Notes: generated from the letters alone by a model not told the origin. A stretch of 64,000 bases of DNA from Microbacterium oleivorans (GCF_001691565.1 NZ_MAYO01000003.1:1054001-1118000); one strand, 5' to 3'; counted from the first letter of the stretch, positions 8,880 through 18,682 are shown. A program made the numbers and translations.

Positions 8880-11800
8880 TGCATTCACGGGACCACCTCG
8901 TCCTGGAACGCGTCGACCGCTTCGTCGGGGAGTACCTCGACCGCGCCGTCGTCGCCGACCGCACCCCTCTTCAGGTCTCCGCCTGGCAGGTCCCCGACAG
9001 GGGCGACCTGCCGGGCGAGCCCGTGTCGGTGGAACGGATGCGGCAGAGCGCCGCGTTCGCTCCGGTCGACCCCGGCCACCGCTGGGGTCGCGCCTGGGGG
9101 ACGACGTGGTTCACCGTCGAGGGTGAGGTGCCGCAGGCCTGGGCCGAGCGCGACGGCCGCATCGAGTTGTCGCTCGACCTCGGCTTCTCGCAGGCCAAAC
9201 CCGGGTTCCAGTGCGAGGGCCTGGTGCGGACGCCGGAGGGCGTCGTGGTGAAGGGCCTCGAGCCGCGGAACCATCACGTCCCCGTGTCGAACGGCCCCGG
9301 TGAGCGCGTGTCGTTCACGGTCGAGGCCGCCGCGAACCCCGACCTCTCGGGGGGCGACGACTTCAAGAGCCCTCTCGCCTTCTCGCCCACCCCGCTCGGC
9401 GACCCGGCCACCGCCGGAGCCGAGCCCCTGTACCGCCTCGGACGGATGGAGTTGCGCCTCGTCGACGAGACCGTGGAACGCCTCCGCCGCGAGGTCATCG
9501 TCCTGGTCGGTCTCGCCCGCGAACTCGTCGACTCCGACCCGCGCCGCGCGCGCATCCTCGACGGACTCGAGCGAGCGCTCTACGCGATCGACCCCGATGC
9601 GCCCGCCGAGGGCGCATCGGCCGCCCGCGGCATCCTCGCCCCTCTGCTCGCGGCCCCCGCCGCGGCATCCGCTCACCGCATCATCGCAACGGGCCACGCG
9701 CACATCGACTCGGCGTGGCTCTGGCCGAGCCGCGAGACCGTGCGGAAGGTCACCCGCACGTTCGCGAATGTACTCGAGCTCATGGACGCCGACCCCGACG
9801 CCGTCTTCGTCAGCTCCGCCGCGCAGCACTTCGAGTGGGTCCGCCGCAGCGACCCCGCCCTCTTCGAGCGCGTGAAGGCGCGCGTCGCCGAGGGCCGCTT
9901 CATCCCCGTGGGCAACATGTGGGTGGAATCCGACGTGAACATGCCTTCGGGTGAGTCTCTCGCCCGTCAGCTGTTGACGGGCACGCGGTTCTTCGAGGAG
10001 CACTTCGGTGCGCGCAGCGACGTCGGCTGGCTCCCCGACTCGTTCGGCTTCCCCGCCGGCCTCCCCCAGCTGCTGCGGGGCGCAGGACTCGAGTGGTTCT
10101 TCACACAGAAGATGTGCTGGAACGATCTCGACACGATGCCTCATCACTCCTTCGTGTGGGAGGGCCTCGACGGCTCCCGCATCTTCACGCACTTCCCGCC
10201 GAACAACACCTACAGCGGCGACATGCGGCCGACCGAGCTCGCCCGGAGCGTCCGCAACTTCGCCGACCACGCCGCGAGCACCCGGTCCCTGATGCCCTTC
10301 GGGTTCGGCGACGGGGGCGGCGGGCCCACCCGCGAGATGATGGCCGACGCCCGCCTGCAGGCCGACCTCGAGGGCTCCCCCGCGGTCGCCTTCGGCACAC
10401 CGCGCGAGTTCTTCCTCGAGGCCGCCGCCGAACCCGTCGACCCGCCCGTCTGGTCGGGCGAGATGTACCTGCAGTTCCACCGCGGCATCTTCACCTCGCA
10501 GATGCGCACCAAGCGCGGTAACCGCCGCAACGAGGCGCTGCTCGTCGAGGCGGAGCACTGGAGCGCAGCCGCCACGGTGCGACGCGGCATCCCGTACCCC
10601 GCGGCCGAGCTCGAGGAACTCTGGCGCGAGGTGCTGCTGCTGCAGTTCCACGACATCCTCCCCGGTAGCGCGATCGCCTGGGTGCACCGCGAGGCCGAGC
10701 GCTCTCACGCCGAGACGACGGTGCGCCTGGAGCGGATCATCGCGGATGCCGTCGCCGCCCTCGTCGGCGAGGGGTCGCAGCCCCTGGCGCTCAACCCGGG
10801 CACGGCACCCGTCGTCGCGATCCCCGCCGGCGGCGCGGGCCCCGCGCCCATCCCCGCCCCGGTCTCGGCCGAGCGGACCGACGGCGGATTCCGCCTGCGG
10901 TCCGACCTGATCGACGTGCGCGTCGGCCCCGACGGCACCCTCCGGAGCGTGGTCGAGCTCGCCACCGGCCGCGACCTCATCCCCGCCGGTCACCGCGGCG
11001 GCCTGCTGCAGCTCCACGTCGACGCACCGTCGAAGTGGGACGCGTGGGAGCTCGACGCCTCGTACCGCCTCGCCACGACCGACGTCGACGGCGGCACGGC
11101 CGAGCTGGTCGACGCCGTCGTGCACGTCGTGCACCCGCTGCCGAACGGCTCCGTCGAGCAGTGGATCGACATCCACCCCGACGGCGGCGGTGTCCGCATC
11201 CGCACGCGCGTCGACTGGCACGAGCGGCACCGTCTGCTCAAGCTCGCCTTCCCCGTCGCGGTGCACGCGCAGGATGCGGCCTACGAGACGCAGTTCGGGC
11301 ACGTCCGCCGGCCGCTCCACGCGAACACGTCGTGGGATGCCGCACGCTACGAGGTCTGCGCCCACCGCTGGGTGCACGTCGGCGAGCCGGGCACCGGCGC
11401 CGCGATCGTCAACGACGGCATGTACGGCCACGACGCGACGCGAACGAGCGACGGGAACGGGACGATCACGACCGTGCGGCAGTCTCTGCTGCGCGCGCCG
11501 ACGTTCCCCGACCCCGACGCCGACCAGGGCGTGCACGAGTTCACGTCGCTCTTCGCTCCGGCCGAGACGACGACGGATGCCGCCCGCTGGGGCGCGGTCG
11601 TCGGCTCGCCGCTGCGCGAGCTCACCGGCGCGGAGACGGTCGCACCGCTCGTGTCGAGCTCGACCGAGGGCATCGTCGTCTCGGCGGTCAAGCTCGCCGC
11701 GGACGGCAGCGGCGACCTCATCGTGCGCGTCTTCGAGCAGCGCGGCGCCCGCACCGGCGGCATCCTGCACCTCGACGTGCCCACCTCGTCTCTCGATGTC

Positions 11801-11938
11801 TGCGACCTCGTGGAGACCGCGGGACGCGGCCGGGCCGAGGCCGCAGCGTTGACCGACGACCGCACCGTCGACCTCGACCTGCGCGCCTTCGAGGTCGTCA
11901 CCCTGCGCGTCCGCCTGCAGAACCCGGAGCAGTCATGA
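8879..11938 (+). CDS. GH38-family alpha-mannosidase-like glycoside hydrolase
   Basis: 1019 residues, the usual length for bacterial GH38 enzymes. An N-terminal beta domain precedes the catalytic domain, which begins with GHAHIDSAWLW (zinc-binding His and Asp, about residues 270-280). It continues with NMWVESDVNMPSGES and GWLPDSFGFPAGLPQLL (Asp near 386 fits the nucleophile) and LQFHRGIFTSQM; a long C-terminal beta-sandwich follows. No signal peptide, so it acts on imported glycosides in the cytoplasm. The ATG at 8879 overlaps the permease stop by one base, which fixes the start. In this region it likely removes alpha-mannosyl or similar residues from imported oligosaccharides; other sugar specificity is possible. 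Confidence 0.93.
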   Translation: MHSRDHLVLERVDRFVGEYLDRAVVADRTPLQVSAWQVPDRGDLPGEPVSVERMRQSAAFAPVDPGHRWGRAWGTTWFTVEGEVPQAWAERDGRIELSLDLGFSQAKPGFQCEGLVRTPEGVVVKGLEPRNHHVPVSNGPGERVSFTVEAAANPDLSGGDDFKSPLAFSPTPLGDPATAGAEPLYRLGRMELRLVDETVERLRREVIVLVGLARELVDSDPRRARILDGLERALYAIDPDAPAEGASAARGILAPLLAAPAAASAHRIIATGHAHIDSAWLWPSRETVRKVTRTFANVLELMDADPDAVFVSSAAQHFEWVRRSDPALFERVKARVAEGRFIPVGNMWVESDVNMPSGESLARQLLTGTRFFEEHFGARSDVGWLPDSFGFPAGLPQLLRGAGLEWFFTQKMCWNDLDTMPHHSFVWEGLDGSRIFTHFPPNNTYSGDMRPTELARSVRNFADHAASTRSLMPFGFGDGGGGPTREMMADARLQADLEGSPAVAFGTPREFFLEAAAEPVDPPVWSGEMYLQFHRGIFTSQMRTKRGNRRNEALLVEAEHWSAAATVRRGIPYPAAELEELWREVLLLQFHDILPGSAIAWVHREAERSHAETTVRLERIIADAVAALVGEGSQPLALNPGTAPVVAIPAGGAGPAPIPAPVSAERTDGGFRLRSDLIDVRVGPDGTLRSVVELATGRDLIPAGHRGGLLQLHVDAPSKWDAWELDASYRLATTDVDGGTAELVDAVVHVVHPLPNGSVEQWIDIHPDGGGVRIRTRVDWHERHRLLKLAFPVAVHAQDAAYETQFGHVRRPLHANTSWDAARYEVCAHRWVHVGEPGTGAAIVNDGMYGHDATRTSDGNGTITTVRQSLLRAPTFPDPDADQGVHEFTSLFAPAETTTDAARWGAVVGSPLRELTGAETVAPLVSSSTEGIVVSAVKLAADGSGDLIVRVFEQRGARTGGILHLDVPTSSLDVCDLVETAGRGRAEAAALTDDRTVDLDLRAFEVVTLRVRLQNPEQS

Positions 11939-13623
11939 CCCCGTTCGATACCGACACGTTCGTCGCCGATGTGATCGCCGCGGCGGATGCCGAGGCCGCG
12001 GCCCTTCTGCTGGCGTCGACCGACGTGTCGCTCGCCCCGCTCGGCCCGCATCGGGAGTCGATGCGGCGCGCGAAGCTCCTGGTCGCGGTCTTCCTGGAGC
12101 CGTCATCCGCGTTCGCGGGCGACCCCGCTGTCGTGACCCGCGCCGAGGAGTACGCGGGGATCCTGCACGACCTGCAGTCGCCGACGGGGCTCTTCCTCGG
12201 CGGCGACAACGTCGAATCGCCGCCCGACACCGGTTTCACGATCAACGACGTCGGCGACATCCTCGAGCTCGCGCGCCGCTCGGGCGACACCCGCCTTGGC
12301 CGCATCGCCGAGGTGCTGGGCGGCATCGCCGATCGCGCCGCCCCCGCCCTGCTCGCGGGGGGTGTGCACACGCCGAACCACCGGTGGGAGCTCACCGCCG
12401 CGCTCAGCCGCCTGCACCGGCACCGCCCCGACCCGCGCCTCGAGGCGCGGGCGCGAGAGTGGCTCGCCGAGGGCATCGACATCGACGCCGACGGCCTGTA
12501 CTCCGAGCGCAGCGCGAATTACGCGGTCTACGTCTCGAACCCCTCTCTCCTGGTCATCGGCGACGTCCTCGGCCTGCCCGAGCTGCACGACGTCGTGGCG
12601 CGGAACCTCGAGGCGACCCTCGGCCTCATCCACCCCGACGGCTCCGTCGAGACCGTGCACTCCCGTCGGCAGGACCAGCGCGAGACCCGTTTCCCGCTCG
12701 CGCCGTTCGCCCTGCACTACCGCCGACTCGCCCTCGAGACGGGCCGCGATGACTTCGCGTGGGCGGCGCGGGTCGCGGCATCCGCCCCCGTCATCGATCC
12801 GCAGACGGCTCTCGCGGACATGCTCCTGCACCCGGCGCTGCGCGAGCCGCTCCCCGCGGGCACGGCACCCGCCGACCGTGTGCGCCTCGTGTGGCCGGTC
12901 TCGTGTCTCGCCGTCGACCGCACCCCCGATCGCTCACTCGTCGTGTTCGGCGGGTCGGACTACGCCGTCGCGCGCCGCATCCGCTCCGGCCTCGCGACCA
13001 ACCCGACCTTCCTCCGCCTGTTCGCCGGTGAGGCGGTGCTCGACTCCGTCCGCATTTCGCGGCACTTCTTCGGTCTCGGCCCGTTCCGCGCCGACGAGAT
13101 GACCGTCCAGGACGATCGGATCGTGCTCGAGGAGAGGCTCTCCCCCGCCTACTTCGGACCGCTGGATGCCGGGCGTCGCCGCCCGGACGGCGACTATCGC
13201 CTCGTCGACGAGGGTCGCTTCTCGGCCGCGATGTCGTTCGACGAGCGTCCGCGCGACGAGGTCCCGCTGCGCACCCGCATCGACGTCGTCCCGACCGACG
13301 ACGGCGCCCTGCTGACGATCGAGACGGACGGCCCTATCTGCGCGTGGAGCCTCGAGTTCGCCTTCCGCGCGGGCGGCACGTTCGAGGGCGTCGAGGTGCG
13401 TGCCGACGGCACCGCCGTGCTCACCGACGGGTCGGCCCGGTACGTCGTCGGCGATGACGCGCTCGAGATCGGCCCCGGGACGGGCTCGTCCGCGCCGGCC
13501 GCGTACCTCCCGGGTGAGGACTACGACTACCTGGGCGGCACGGACGCTCTCGGCGGTCCGCGGCTCTACGTGACCGGGACGACACCCGGTAGGGCGACGT
13601 TCACCGTCCGCCGCGTTCGCTGA
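11935..13623 (+). CDS. Unrecognised 562-residue protein coupled to GH38 (possible lyase-like fold)
   Basis: I do not recognise a named family. ATG at 11935 overlaps the GH38 stop (ATGA), so it is the last gene of the importer operon and is translated with the mannosidase. The first half is helical, with HTPNHRWEL near residues 142-150 and RSANYAVYVSNPSLLVIGD near 190-208, suggesting an alpha/alpha barrel. The second half (from about residue 330) is beta-rich and ends in a short sandwich-like domain. That layout, with conserved-looking Asn-His and Tyr positions, resembles heparinase II/III-like polysaccharide lyases, but this is inference from architecture. No signal peptide, so it is cytoplasmic and would act on imported oligosaccharides. 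Confidence 0.85.
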   Translation: MTPFDTDTFVADVIAAADAEAAALLLASTDVSLAPLGPHRESMRRAKLLVAVFLEPSSAFAGDPAVVTRAEEYAGILHDLQSPTGLFLGGDNVESPPDTGFTINDVGDILELARRSGDTRLGRIAEVLGGIADRAAPALLAGGVHTPNHRWELTAALSRLHRHRPDPRLEARAREWLAEGIDIDADGLYSERSANYAVYVSNPSLLVIGDVLGLPELHDVVARNLEATLGLIHPDGSVETVHSRRQDQRETRFPLAPFALHYRRLALETGRDDFAWAARVAASAPVIDPQTALADMLLHPALREPLPAGTAPADRVRLVWPVSCLAVDRTPDRSLVVFGGSDYAVARRIRSGLATNPTFLRLFAGEAVLDSVRISRHFFGLGPFRADEMTVQDDRIVLEERLSPAYFGPLDAGRRRPDGDYRLVDEGRFSAAMSFDERPRDEVPLRTRIDVVPTDDGALLTIETDGPICAWSLEFAFRAGGTFEGVEVRADGTAVLTDGSARYVVGDDALEIGPGTGSSAPAAYLPGEDYDYLGGTDALGGPRLYVTGTTPGRATFTVRRVR

Positions 13624-13624
13624 C

Positions 13625-14281
13625 TCAGCGTCGCCGCTCGGGAACCGCGACGACGGCGAGCACCGCACAGCCGAGGGCAGCCGGCAGCAGGGGCGGCAGC
13701 ATCCACGTCAGGATGACGACGAGCGCAGCCGCCGCGATGTAGAACACGAGTCCTCGCGGGTCGCTCCGCACGATCGCCGGAACGCTGCGCACGGCTGCCC
13801 GCCAGCCGGTCCGCGGGTGCCACGCACCCGCCGCGATCAGGAGGCTCACGGCGAGGACTGCCAGACCGGTCCAGCCGACCGCTTCGATGACGACTCCCCC
13901 GGGCAGGAAGCCGGATCGCGCGAGATCGATGTCGATCACGAGCACGACGGCGATCACTGCCGCGATGAGCCCGATGACGCTGCCGCCCGCGATCCCGGCG
14001 CGCACATCGCTCCAGAACAGGGCGAGCCGCGAGTCTTCCGCGCCGATGTAGCGGGCCAGATGACGGATGCCGGCCGCGAGCGCGACCGGCAGGGTCACCA
14101 CCAGCGCGCCGACGAGCACGACGAGGAGGCCCACCAGGAGGACCTCGCCGAAGAGCGCGAACTTCGCGGCGGCACCGGGGAAGCGGCCTGGGACACGCTC
14201 GTCGAGGACCGGGCCGCTGCCGGAACGGTCGGCGCGCACCGCAGCACGCGCCGCCCGCCGATCCGCTCGCATCGTGGCCAT
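13625..14281 (-). CDS. DUF624 (YesL/YesV-type) membrane protein
   Basis: 218 residues with about five to six hydrophobic helices. A cytoplasmic start rich in Arg precedes the typical DUF624 segment with a first helix near FGEVLLVGLLVVLVGALVV and the following RHLARYI. DUF624 proteins accompany sugar ABC importers for pectin or xylan oligosaccharides (YesL and YesV in Bacillus subtilis), and their role is unclear. ATG at 14281 lies 2 bp downstream of the permease stop codon. Its stop is one base from that of the convergent plus-strand gene, so two long operons meet here with no space for a separate terminator. Confidence 0.85.
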   Translation of the reverse strand: MATMRADRRAARAAVRADRSGSGPVLDERVPGRFPGAAAKFALFGEVLLVGLLVVLVGALVVTLPVALAAGIRHLARYIGAEDSRLALFWSDVRAGIAGGSVIGLIAAVIAVVLVIDIDLARSGFLPGGVVIEAVGWTGLAVLAVSLLIAAGAWHPRTGWRAAVRSVPAIVRSDPRGLVFYIAAAALVVILTWMLPPLLPAALGCAVLAVVAVPERRR

Positions 14282-14283
14282 CG

Positions 14284-15219
14284 TCAGCCCTTGAGACCCT
14301 GGGTCGCGACGCCGTCGACGAGGAAGCGCTGGAACACGAGGAAGAACAGCAGCACCGGCACGAGCGCGAGGAACGACGCGGTCACGGTCGCGCCGAAATC
14401 GCTCGTCGAGGACTGGTCGTTGTAGAGGCGCAGCGCGATCGGGAGCGGGTAGTTCTCGGGGCTCGTGAGGTACAGGAGCGGTCCGAGGAAGTCGTTCCAC
14501 GACCAGATGAACGCGAAGATCGCGCAGGTGATCAGCGCCGGCTTCACGAGCGGCAGGATGATCGCCCAGAAGATGCGGACGTGGCCGGCGCCGTCGATGC
14601 GCGCCGCCTCGTCCATGTCGCGCGGCATCTGCCGCATGAACTGGACGAGCAGGAACACGAAGAACGCCTCGGTGGCGAGGAACTTCGGCAGGACGAGCGG
14701 CCAGAACGTGTCGACGAGGCCCAGATTGTTGAACAGGATGTACTGCGGGATGATCACGACGTGGAACGGCAGCAGCAGCGTGCCGATCATCGCCGCGAAC
14801 AGGATGCCGAGACCCTTGAACTGGATACGGGCGAACGCGTAGGCGGCCAGGGCGCTCGAGAGCACGGTGCCGACCACGGCGAGGACCGCGAGGATCAGCG
14901 AGTTGCCGAAGAACTGCCACAGCGGGACGCCGGCGATGCCGTCGAAGACCTTCAGATAGTTGTCGAAGGTGGGCTGCTGCGGAATGAGCCCCGGGTTCTG
15001 ACCGAACTCCGAATTCGGCTTCAGCGTCGAGATGCCGAGCCACACGAGCGGGTACAGGACGAGGGCCGTCAGCGCGATCAGCACGACGAGCCAGATGACC
15101 GTCTGCCAGGTCTTGCGCTTCACGCGCCGACGGCGGGGCGGAGCGGCGATCGTCTGCTGCGCGGCGAAGACCGGGGTGGATGCCGCGCCCGAGGTCGTGG
15201 CGACGTTGGAGGTGCTCAT
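14284..15219 (-). CDS. Sugar ABC transporter permease (MalG type)
   Basis: 311 residues with six predicted membrane helices. The EAA loop reads DEAARIDGAGHVRIFWAIIL, and the C-terminus VDGVATQGLKG is typical of MalG-type permeases. ATG at 15219 overlaps the upstream permease stop by ATGA. It pairs with the 15216-16208 permease and the 16277-17563 binding protein as the second importer of the window. Confidence 0.94.
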   Translation of the reverse strand: MSTSNVATTSGAASTPVFAAQQTIAAPPRRRRVKRKTWQTVIWLVVLIALTALVLYPLVWLGISTLKPNSEFGQNPGLIPQQPTFDNYLKVFDGIAGVPLWQFFGNSLILAVLAVVGTVLSSALAAYAFARIQFKGLGILFAAMIGTLLLPFHVVIIPQYILFNNLGLVDTFWPLVLPKFLATEAFFVFLLVQFMRQMPRDMDEAARIDGAGHVRIFWAIILPLVKPALITCAIFAFIWSWNDFLGPLLYLTSPENYPLPIALRLYNDQSSTSDFGATVTASFLALVPVLLFFLVFQRFLVDGVATQGLKG

Positions 15220-16208
15220 CGGTTGTCTCCGGCGTAGTGCACCCAAGAACGTTGAGTGCGGAAGAGGATGAAGGCGATGATCGCGACGACGATCAGCAGG
15301 ATCCAGGCAATGGCGGCGGCGTAGCCCATCTGGCCGTCCGTGAAGCCCCGCTTGTAAAGGTAGATCGTGACGAAGTTGGTCATGCCGGCGGGGCCGCCGG
15401 AGCCGTTCGAGATGATGTAGGCCGAGGCGAACACCTGGAACGCTCCGATGAGGCCGAGCAGCAGGTTGAAGAAGATGACCGGCGAGAGCATCGGCAGGGT
15501 GACCGCACGGAATCGGTGCCACGCGCCGGCGCCGTCCATCTCGGCCGCTTCGTAGAGCTCCTTGGGCACCTGCTTGAGCCCCGCGAGGAAGATCACCATC
15601 GTCGCGCCGAACTGCCAGATCGACAGGATGATCATGGCGGGCAGGACGAGGCTCGGGTTCCCGATCCACCCACCAAGGTCGATGCCGAGGGCCGCCAGCG
15701 ACGAGTCGACGGGACCCTCCGAGCCGAACATCGCGCGCCAGACGATCGCGACCGACACCGATCCGCCGATGAGCGACGGGGCGTAGAACGCGGAGCGGAA
15801 GAAGCCGGCGCCCTTGTCGCGGTAGTTGAGCAGCATCGCCACGAGGAGCGCCGCGATCAGGGTGATGGGCGTTCCGACGAAGACGTAGATCAGCGTGATC
15901 TGCGCCGACTGGATGAACTGCGGGTCGTTGGTGAACAGACGGATGTAGTTGTCGAGCCCGATCCAGCGGGGCGGGGTGAAGATGTTGTACCGCGTGAACG
16001 ACAAGTACAGCGAGTAGCCCATCGGGATGATCGTGAGCCCGAAGAAGCCGAGAAGCCACGGGACGAGGAACCCGTAACCCGCGAGCGTCTCTTTTCTCGC
16101 GCGCGAGCGCTGGGTCGGGCGGCTGAGGTTCTCGGGCCTCCGCTTGTTCGCGAGTGCGCGACGCCGCTTCTCGCCGGTGACGATGACTCTCGTCGCGGTT
16201 GTGCTCAC
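15216..16208 (-). CDS. Sugar ABC transporter permease (MalF type)
   Basis: 330 residues. A basic cytoplasmic N-terminus precedes about six helices, starting at LAGYGFLVPWLLGFFGLT. The EAA loop reads EAAEMDGAGAWHRFRAVTLP. The frame is open to 16280, but that would reach back to the binding-protein stop. GTG at 16208, with TGGAGC upstream, gives the normal N-terminus and is preferred. It is 68 bp downstream of the binding-protein gene. Confidence 0.92.
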   Translation of the reverse strand: MSTTATRVIVTGEKRRRALANKRRPENLSRPTQRSRARKETLAGYGFLVPWLLGFFGLTIIPMGYSLYLSFTRYNIFTPPRWIGLDNYIRLFTNDPQFIQSAQITLIYVFVGTPITLIAALLVAMLLNYRDKGAGFFRSAFYAPSLIGGSVSVAIVWRAMFGSEGPVDSSLAALGIDLGGWIGNPSLVLPAMIILSIWQFGATMVIFLAGLKQVPKELYEAAEMDGAGAWHRFRAVTLPMLSPVIFFNLLLGLIGAFQVFASAYIISNGSGGPAGMTNFVTIYLYKRGFTDGQMGYAAAIAWILLIVVAIIAFILFRTQRSWVHYAGDNR

Positions 16209-16276
16209 GGGCTGCTCCAGATGTCGGGGGGACGGTGCGGGGTCCGGATGCCGCAGCATCCGGACCCCGCGATCGG

Positions 16277-17563
16277 TCACGAGTTGAGGGCGACGTCCAT
16301 CTCGGTGAAGAAGCGAGACACAGCCTCATCGACGGTCAGCGTCCCGAAGTTGAGTTCCACACCCAGCTGACGGAACTCCTCCTCGAGGGCACCGTAGCCG
16401 ACGATCGGGACGGGAGGCGCGTCGCCGAGACGGTCGGCGATGGACTCCTCGTACGCCTTGACCTGCTCGCTGAGCGGGTCGAGGTCGGCGGCGGCCAGCG
16501 CCGTCTCCGACGCGGGGAGACCGCGGTTGGTACCGAAGATCTCCCCCGCCTCAGGCGAGTTAACGAGGAAGTTCACGAGCGTCGCAGCGGCCTCGGGGTG
16601 GTCGGTGTTGGCGGCGATCGAGTGCAGCATCGAGGGCTTCAGGTAGAGGTCCTTCGCGCCTTCCTTGGTGACCGGGGGCGCGACCAGGCCGAGCTCGCTG
16701 TAGTCCGCGCCGAGGTTGCCGAGGTAGCCGGCGCCGAAGTTGTCCCACGTGAGTTCGCTGGCCGTCAGGGCCGTGTCGAACGGACCGAGCGGCAATGCCT
16801 CTTCGACGGTCTGCTGCGGCGCCCCGATGCCGTCGCGGATCGACTGCCCTTCCTCCCAGAACGCCTTCAGGCGCGCCTCGTCGAAGCCGGGCTTGCCGTC
16901 CTCGGTGAAGAGGTTGCCGCCCTCGGCGCGCAGCTGGAGCTCGAAGTTCTGGATGCGGCCCGTGTAGTCACTGCCGCCCCAGTACTCGCCGCCGCTGGCG
17001 TCGGTGACGGTCTTCATCCAGTCGGTGTAGTCGTCCCACGATCCGCCGGCGAATTCGTCGGCGCCGGCCTTCTCGAGGAGGACCGGGTTGGTGAACAAGC
17101 CCCAGGCGTTGGTGGACGTCGCGATGCCGTAGGTCGTGTCGTTGACCTTGCCGACGTCGAGGATGTTCTGCGGCAGCGGGTCGGTTTCGATGACGCCGCC
17201 GAGGTACGGGTCGAGATCGAGAAGGAGCCCGTTCTCGGAGTACTGACGCAGGTAGGAGTAATCGAACTGCATGACGTCGGGAAGGTTCTTGCCCGCTGCC
17301 TCGGTCTGCCGCTTCTCCCAGAACTCGGGGAAGGCGAGGAAGCTCGTGCTGACGGTGATGTTCGGGTACTTCTCGTTGAACGCCTCGATCGCCTTGTTGT
17401 AGAGATCGGCTCGAACGTCGTTACCCCAGAAGGCCAGGTCGAGCGAGACCTTCTCGTCGGGGTCGTACGTGCCGGCAGGCTCCGGCGATCCGGCGCAGCC
17501 GGCCAGGGCGATGATCGACCCCGTCGCGAGTGCGACGGCGGCGAGTGCGCGTTTGCTGAACAT
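16277..17563 (-). CDS. Sugar ABC transporter substrate-binding lipoprotein
   Basis: 428 residues, family 1 solute-binding protein. The lipobox ALAGC places the lipidated residue at Cys23. ATG at 17563 follows GAGAGGACAAAG; the open frame extends to 17686, but that upstream part lies in the promoter and operator region. Aromatic-rich segments (LDLAFWGNDVRADLY, QFDYSYLRQYSENG) fit a sugar cleft. It is the first gene of the minus-strand operon with two permeases and DUF624, a set matching YesO-YesP-YesQ plus YesL/YesV of Bacillus subtilis, which serves rhamnogalacturonan oligosaccharides. That cargo is inferred. Confidence 0.94.
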   Translation of the reverse strand: MFSKRALAAVALATGSIIALAGCAGSPEPAGTYDPDEKVSLDLAFWGNDVRADLYNKAIEAFNEKYPNITVSTSFLAFPEFWEKRQTEAAGKNLPDVMQFDYSYLRQYSENGLLLDLDPYLGGVIETDPLPQNILDVGKVNDTTYGIATSTNAWGLFTNPVLLEKAGADEFAGGSWDDYTDWMKTVTDASGGEYWGGSDYTGRIQNFELQLRAEGGNLFTEDGKPGFDEARLKAFWEEGQSIRDGIGAPQQTVEEALPLGPFDTALTASELTWDNFGAGYLGNLGADYSELGLVAPPVTKEGAKDLYLKPSMLHSIAANTDHPEAAATLVNFLVNSPEAGEIFGTNRGLPASETALAAADLDPLSEQVKAYEESIADRLGDAPPVPIVGYGALEEEFRQLGVELNFGTLTVDEAVSRFFTEMDVALNS

Positions 17564-17656
17564 CTTTGTCCTCTCTCGAACGTCCGTGTTGCGAGTGCTG
17601 ATGGACGTCATGGTCCGTGATTGCGGATTCCCTCGGTGCCGTGGGCAGTGCCCACA

Positions 17657-17702
17657 GGAAAGCGCTTGCCACGAGAGTAGCGACAATTGAAACGTTTTTC
17701 AA
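17657..17702 (-). promoter_or_regulatory. Promoter with two LacI-type operators, second ABC importer
   Basis: On the minus strand TTGAAA (17702-17697) and TACTCT (17679-17674) are 17 bases apart. The plus-strand palindrome TTGAAACGTTTTTCAA (17687-17702) covers the -35 box, and GGAAAGCGCTTGCC (17657-17670) lies just after the start site. Two operators of different core (AACGTT and AGCGCT) bracket one promoter, allowing two-site or two-regulator control. Confidence 0.7.
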
Positions 17703-17788
17703 GAGGCGCCTGTTACCGGTCCCAAGGACCATCGTAGGCGCCGGCACCGCCCCGGATCCCGCCGAATCATCGGCGATCAGCGCGAGGA

Positions 17789-18682
17789 TCAGAGGACGAT
17801 CAGCTCGCCGTCCCGCACCACCAGCTCGACGCGCAGGACGGCGCATCGCCGGTCGTCGGGCGCACCGGGGTGCGTGAAGAAGTAGAACCAGGCGCGCTCC
17901 CCGTCGCGCACGGGCGCACCGTGATGGCCGAACCCCGGGCCCGGCACCGTTCCCGCGCCGAGGATGACGGCATCCGGTCCGCCCTGGCGGTGCCACGACA
18001 CGGCGTCGTCGGAGCGGTACACGCCCATGCCGCGCCATTCGTCGACGATCATCCACCACGAGCCGCCGAGCTCGAACACCGTCGGACCCTCGTGAGGCCG
18101 TCCGCCGATCGCGGTGCCCTCCGACGTCCACGTGCTGAGGTCATTCGAGACGGCCGCTTTCGTGACCGACTCTGCTGCCTCGTCTTTGTACCAGAGGCGC
18201 CAGCGCCCGTCGGGGGTGCGAGCGACACCCGCGTCGATCACGCGGTCGCTGTCGAGAGCGAGCCCGCCGATCCGATGCCACTCGGACAGGTCCGCCGACC
18301 GGTACTCGACGATGTGGCGCGCGTACCCCGGCCACCGGTCGGGGACGCCGTCGATCTCGGTCAGATACATGCGCCAGATCTGCCCGTCGAACACGACCTC
18401 CGGCGCCCAGTGGGTGCGATCCGTGCGCGCGGGCGGGCCGGCGGCATCCAGCTGCAGTCCGTCGGAGGTCGGCTCGAGGGTTCCGGCGTACGACCAGTGG
18501 ATGCCGTCCCTCGACCGCGCGACGCCGACGCGACTCCCGTGCACCCAGGCGACGCCGGGACCGGGGTCGGGATGGGTCGCGCGGCGCTGGGTGTAGAACA
18601 TCCACCAGTCACTGGGACCGGCGATCACGACGAGCGGATCGGTCGCGCCGTCGTAGACGGGATCGCGGTAGACCTCGATCAT
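17789..18682 (-). CDS. GH43-like five-bladed beta-propeller protein (probable glycosidase)
   Basis: 297 residues. The N-terminus has YDGATDP with Asp15, matching the first catalytic Asp region of GH43/GH32-type propellers. Repeated blade motifs follow, such as VARSRDGIHWSYAG, the HWAPEVVFDGQIWRMYLTE segment (near residue 97), and DAGVARTPDGRWRLWYKDE. No signal peptide. It probably hydrolyses arabinosyl, galactosyl or related residues in the cytoplasm, but exact GH family and activity cannot be read off. ATG at 18682 overlaps the stop of the ABC exporter gene (ATGA), an unusual pairing of a hydrolase with an exporter. Confidence 0.8.
   Translation of the reverse strand: MIEVYRDPVYDGATDPLVVIAGPSDWWMFYTQRRATHPDPGPGVAWVHGSRVGVARSRDGIHWSYAGTLEPTSDGLQLDAAGPPARTDRTHWAPEVVFDGQIWRMYLTEIDGVPDRWPGYARHIVEYRSADLSEWHRIGGLALDSDRVIDAGVARTPDGRWRLWYKDEAAESVTKAAVSNDLSTWTSEGTAIGGRPHEGPTVFELGGSWWMIVDEWRGMGVYRSDDAVSWHRQGGPDAVILGAGTVPGPGFGHHGAPVRDGERAWFYFFTHPGAPDDRRCAVLRVELVVRDGELIVL

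Noticed and set aside
8885..11770. A 961-residue minus-strand frame opposite the GH38 gene
   Set aside because: Shadow of a long high-GC gene; no SD, no motif, while the plus strand carries the GH38 signatures.
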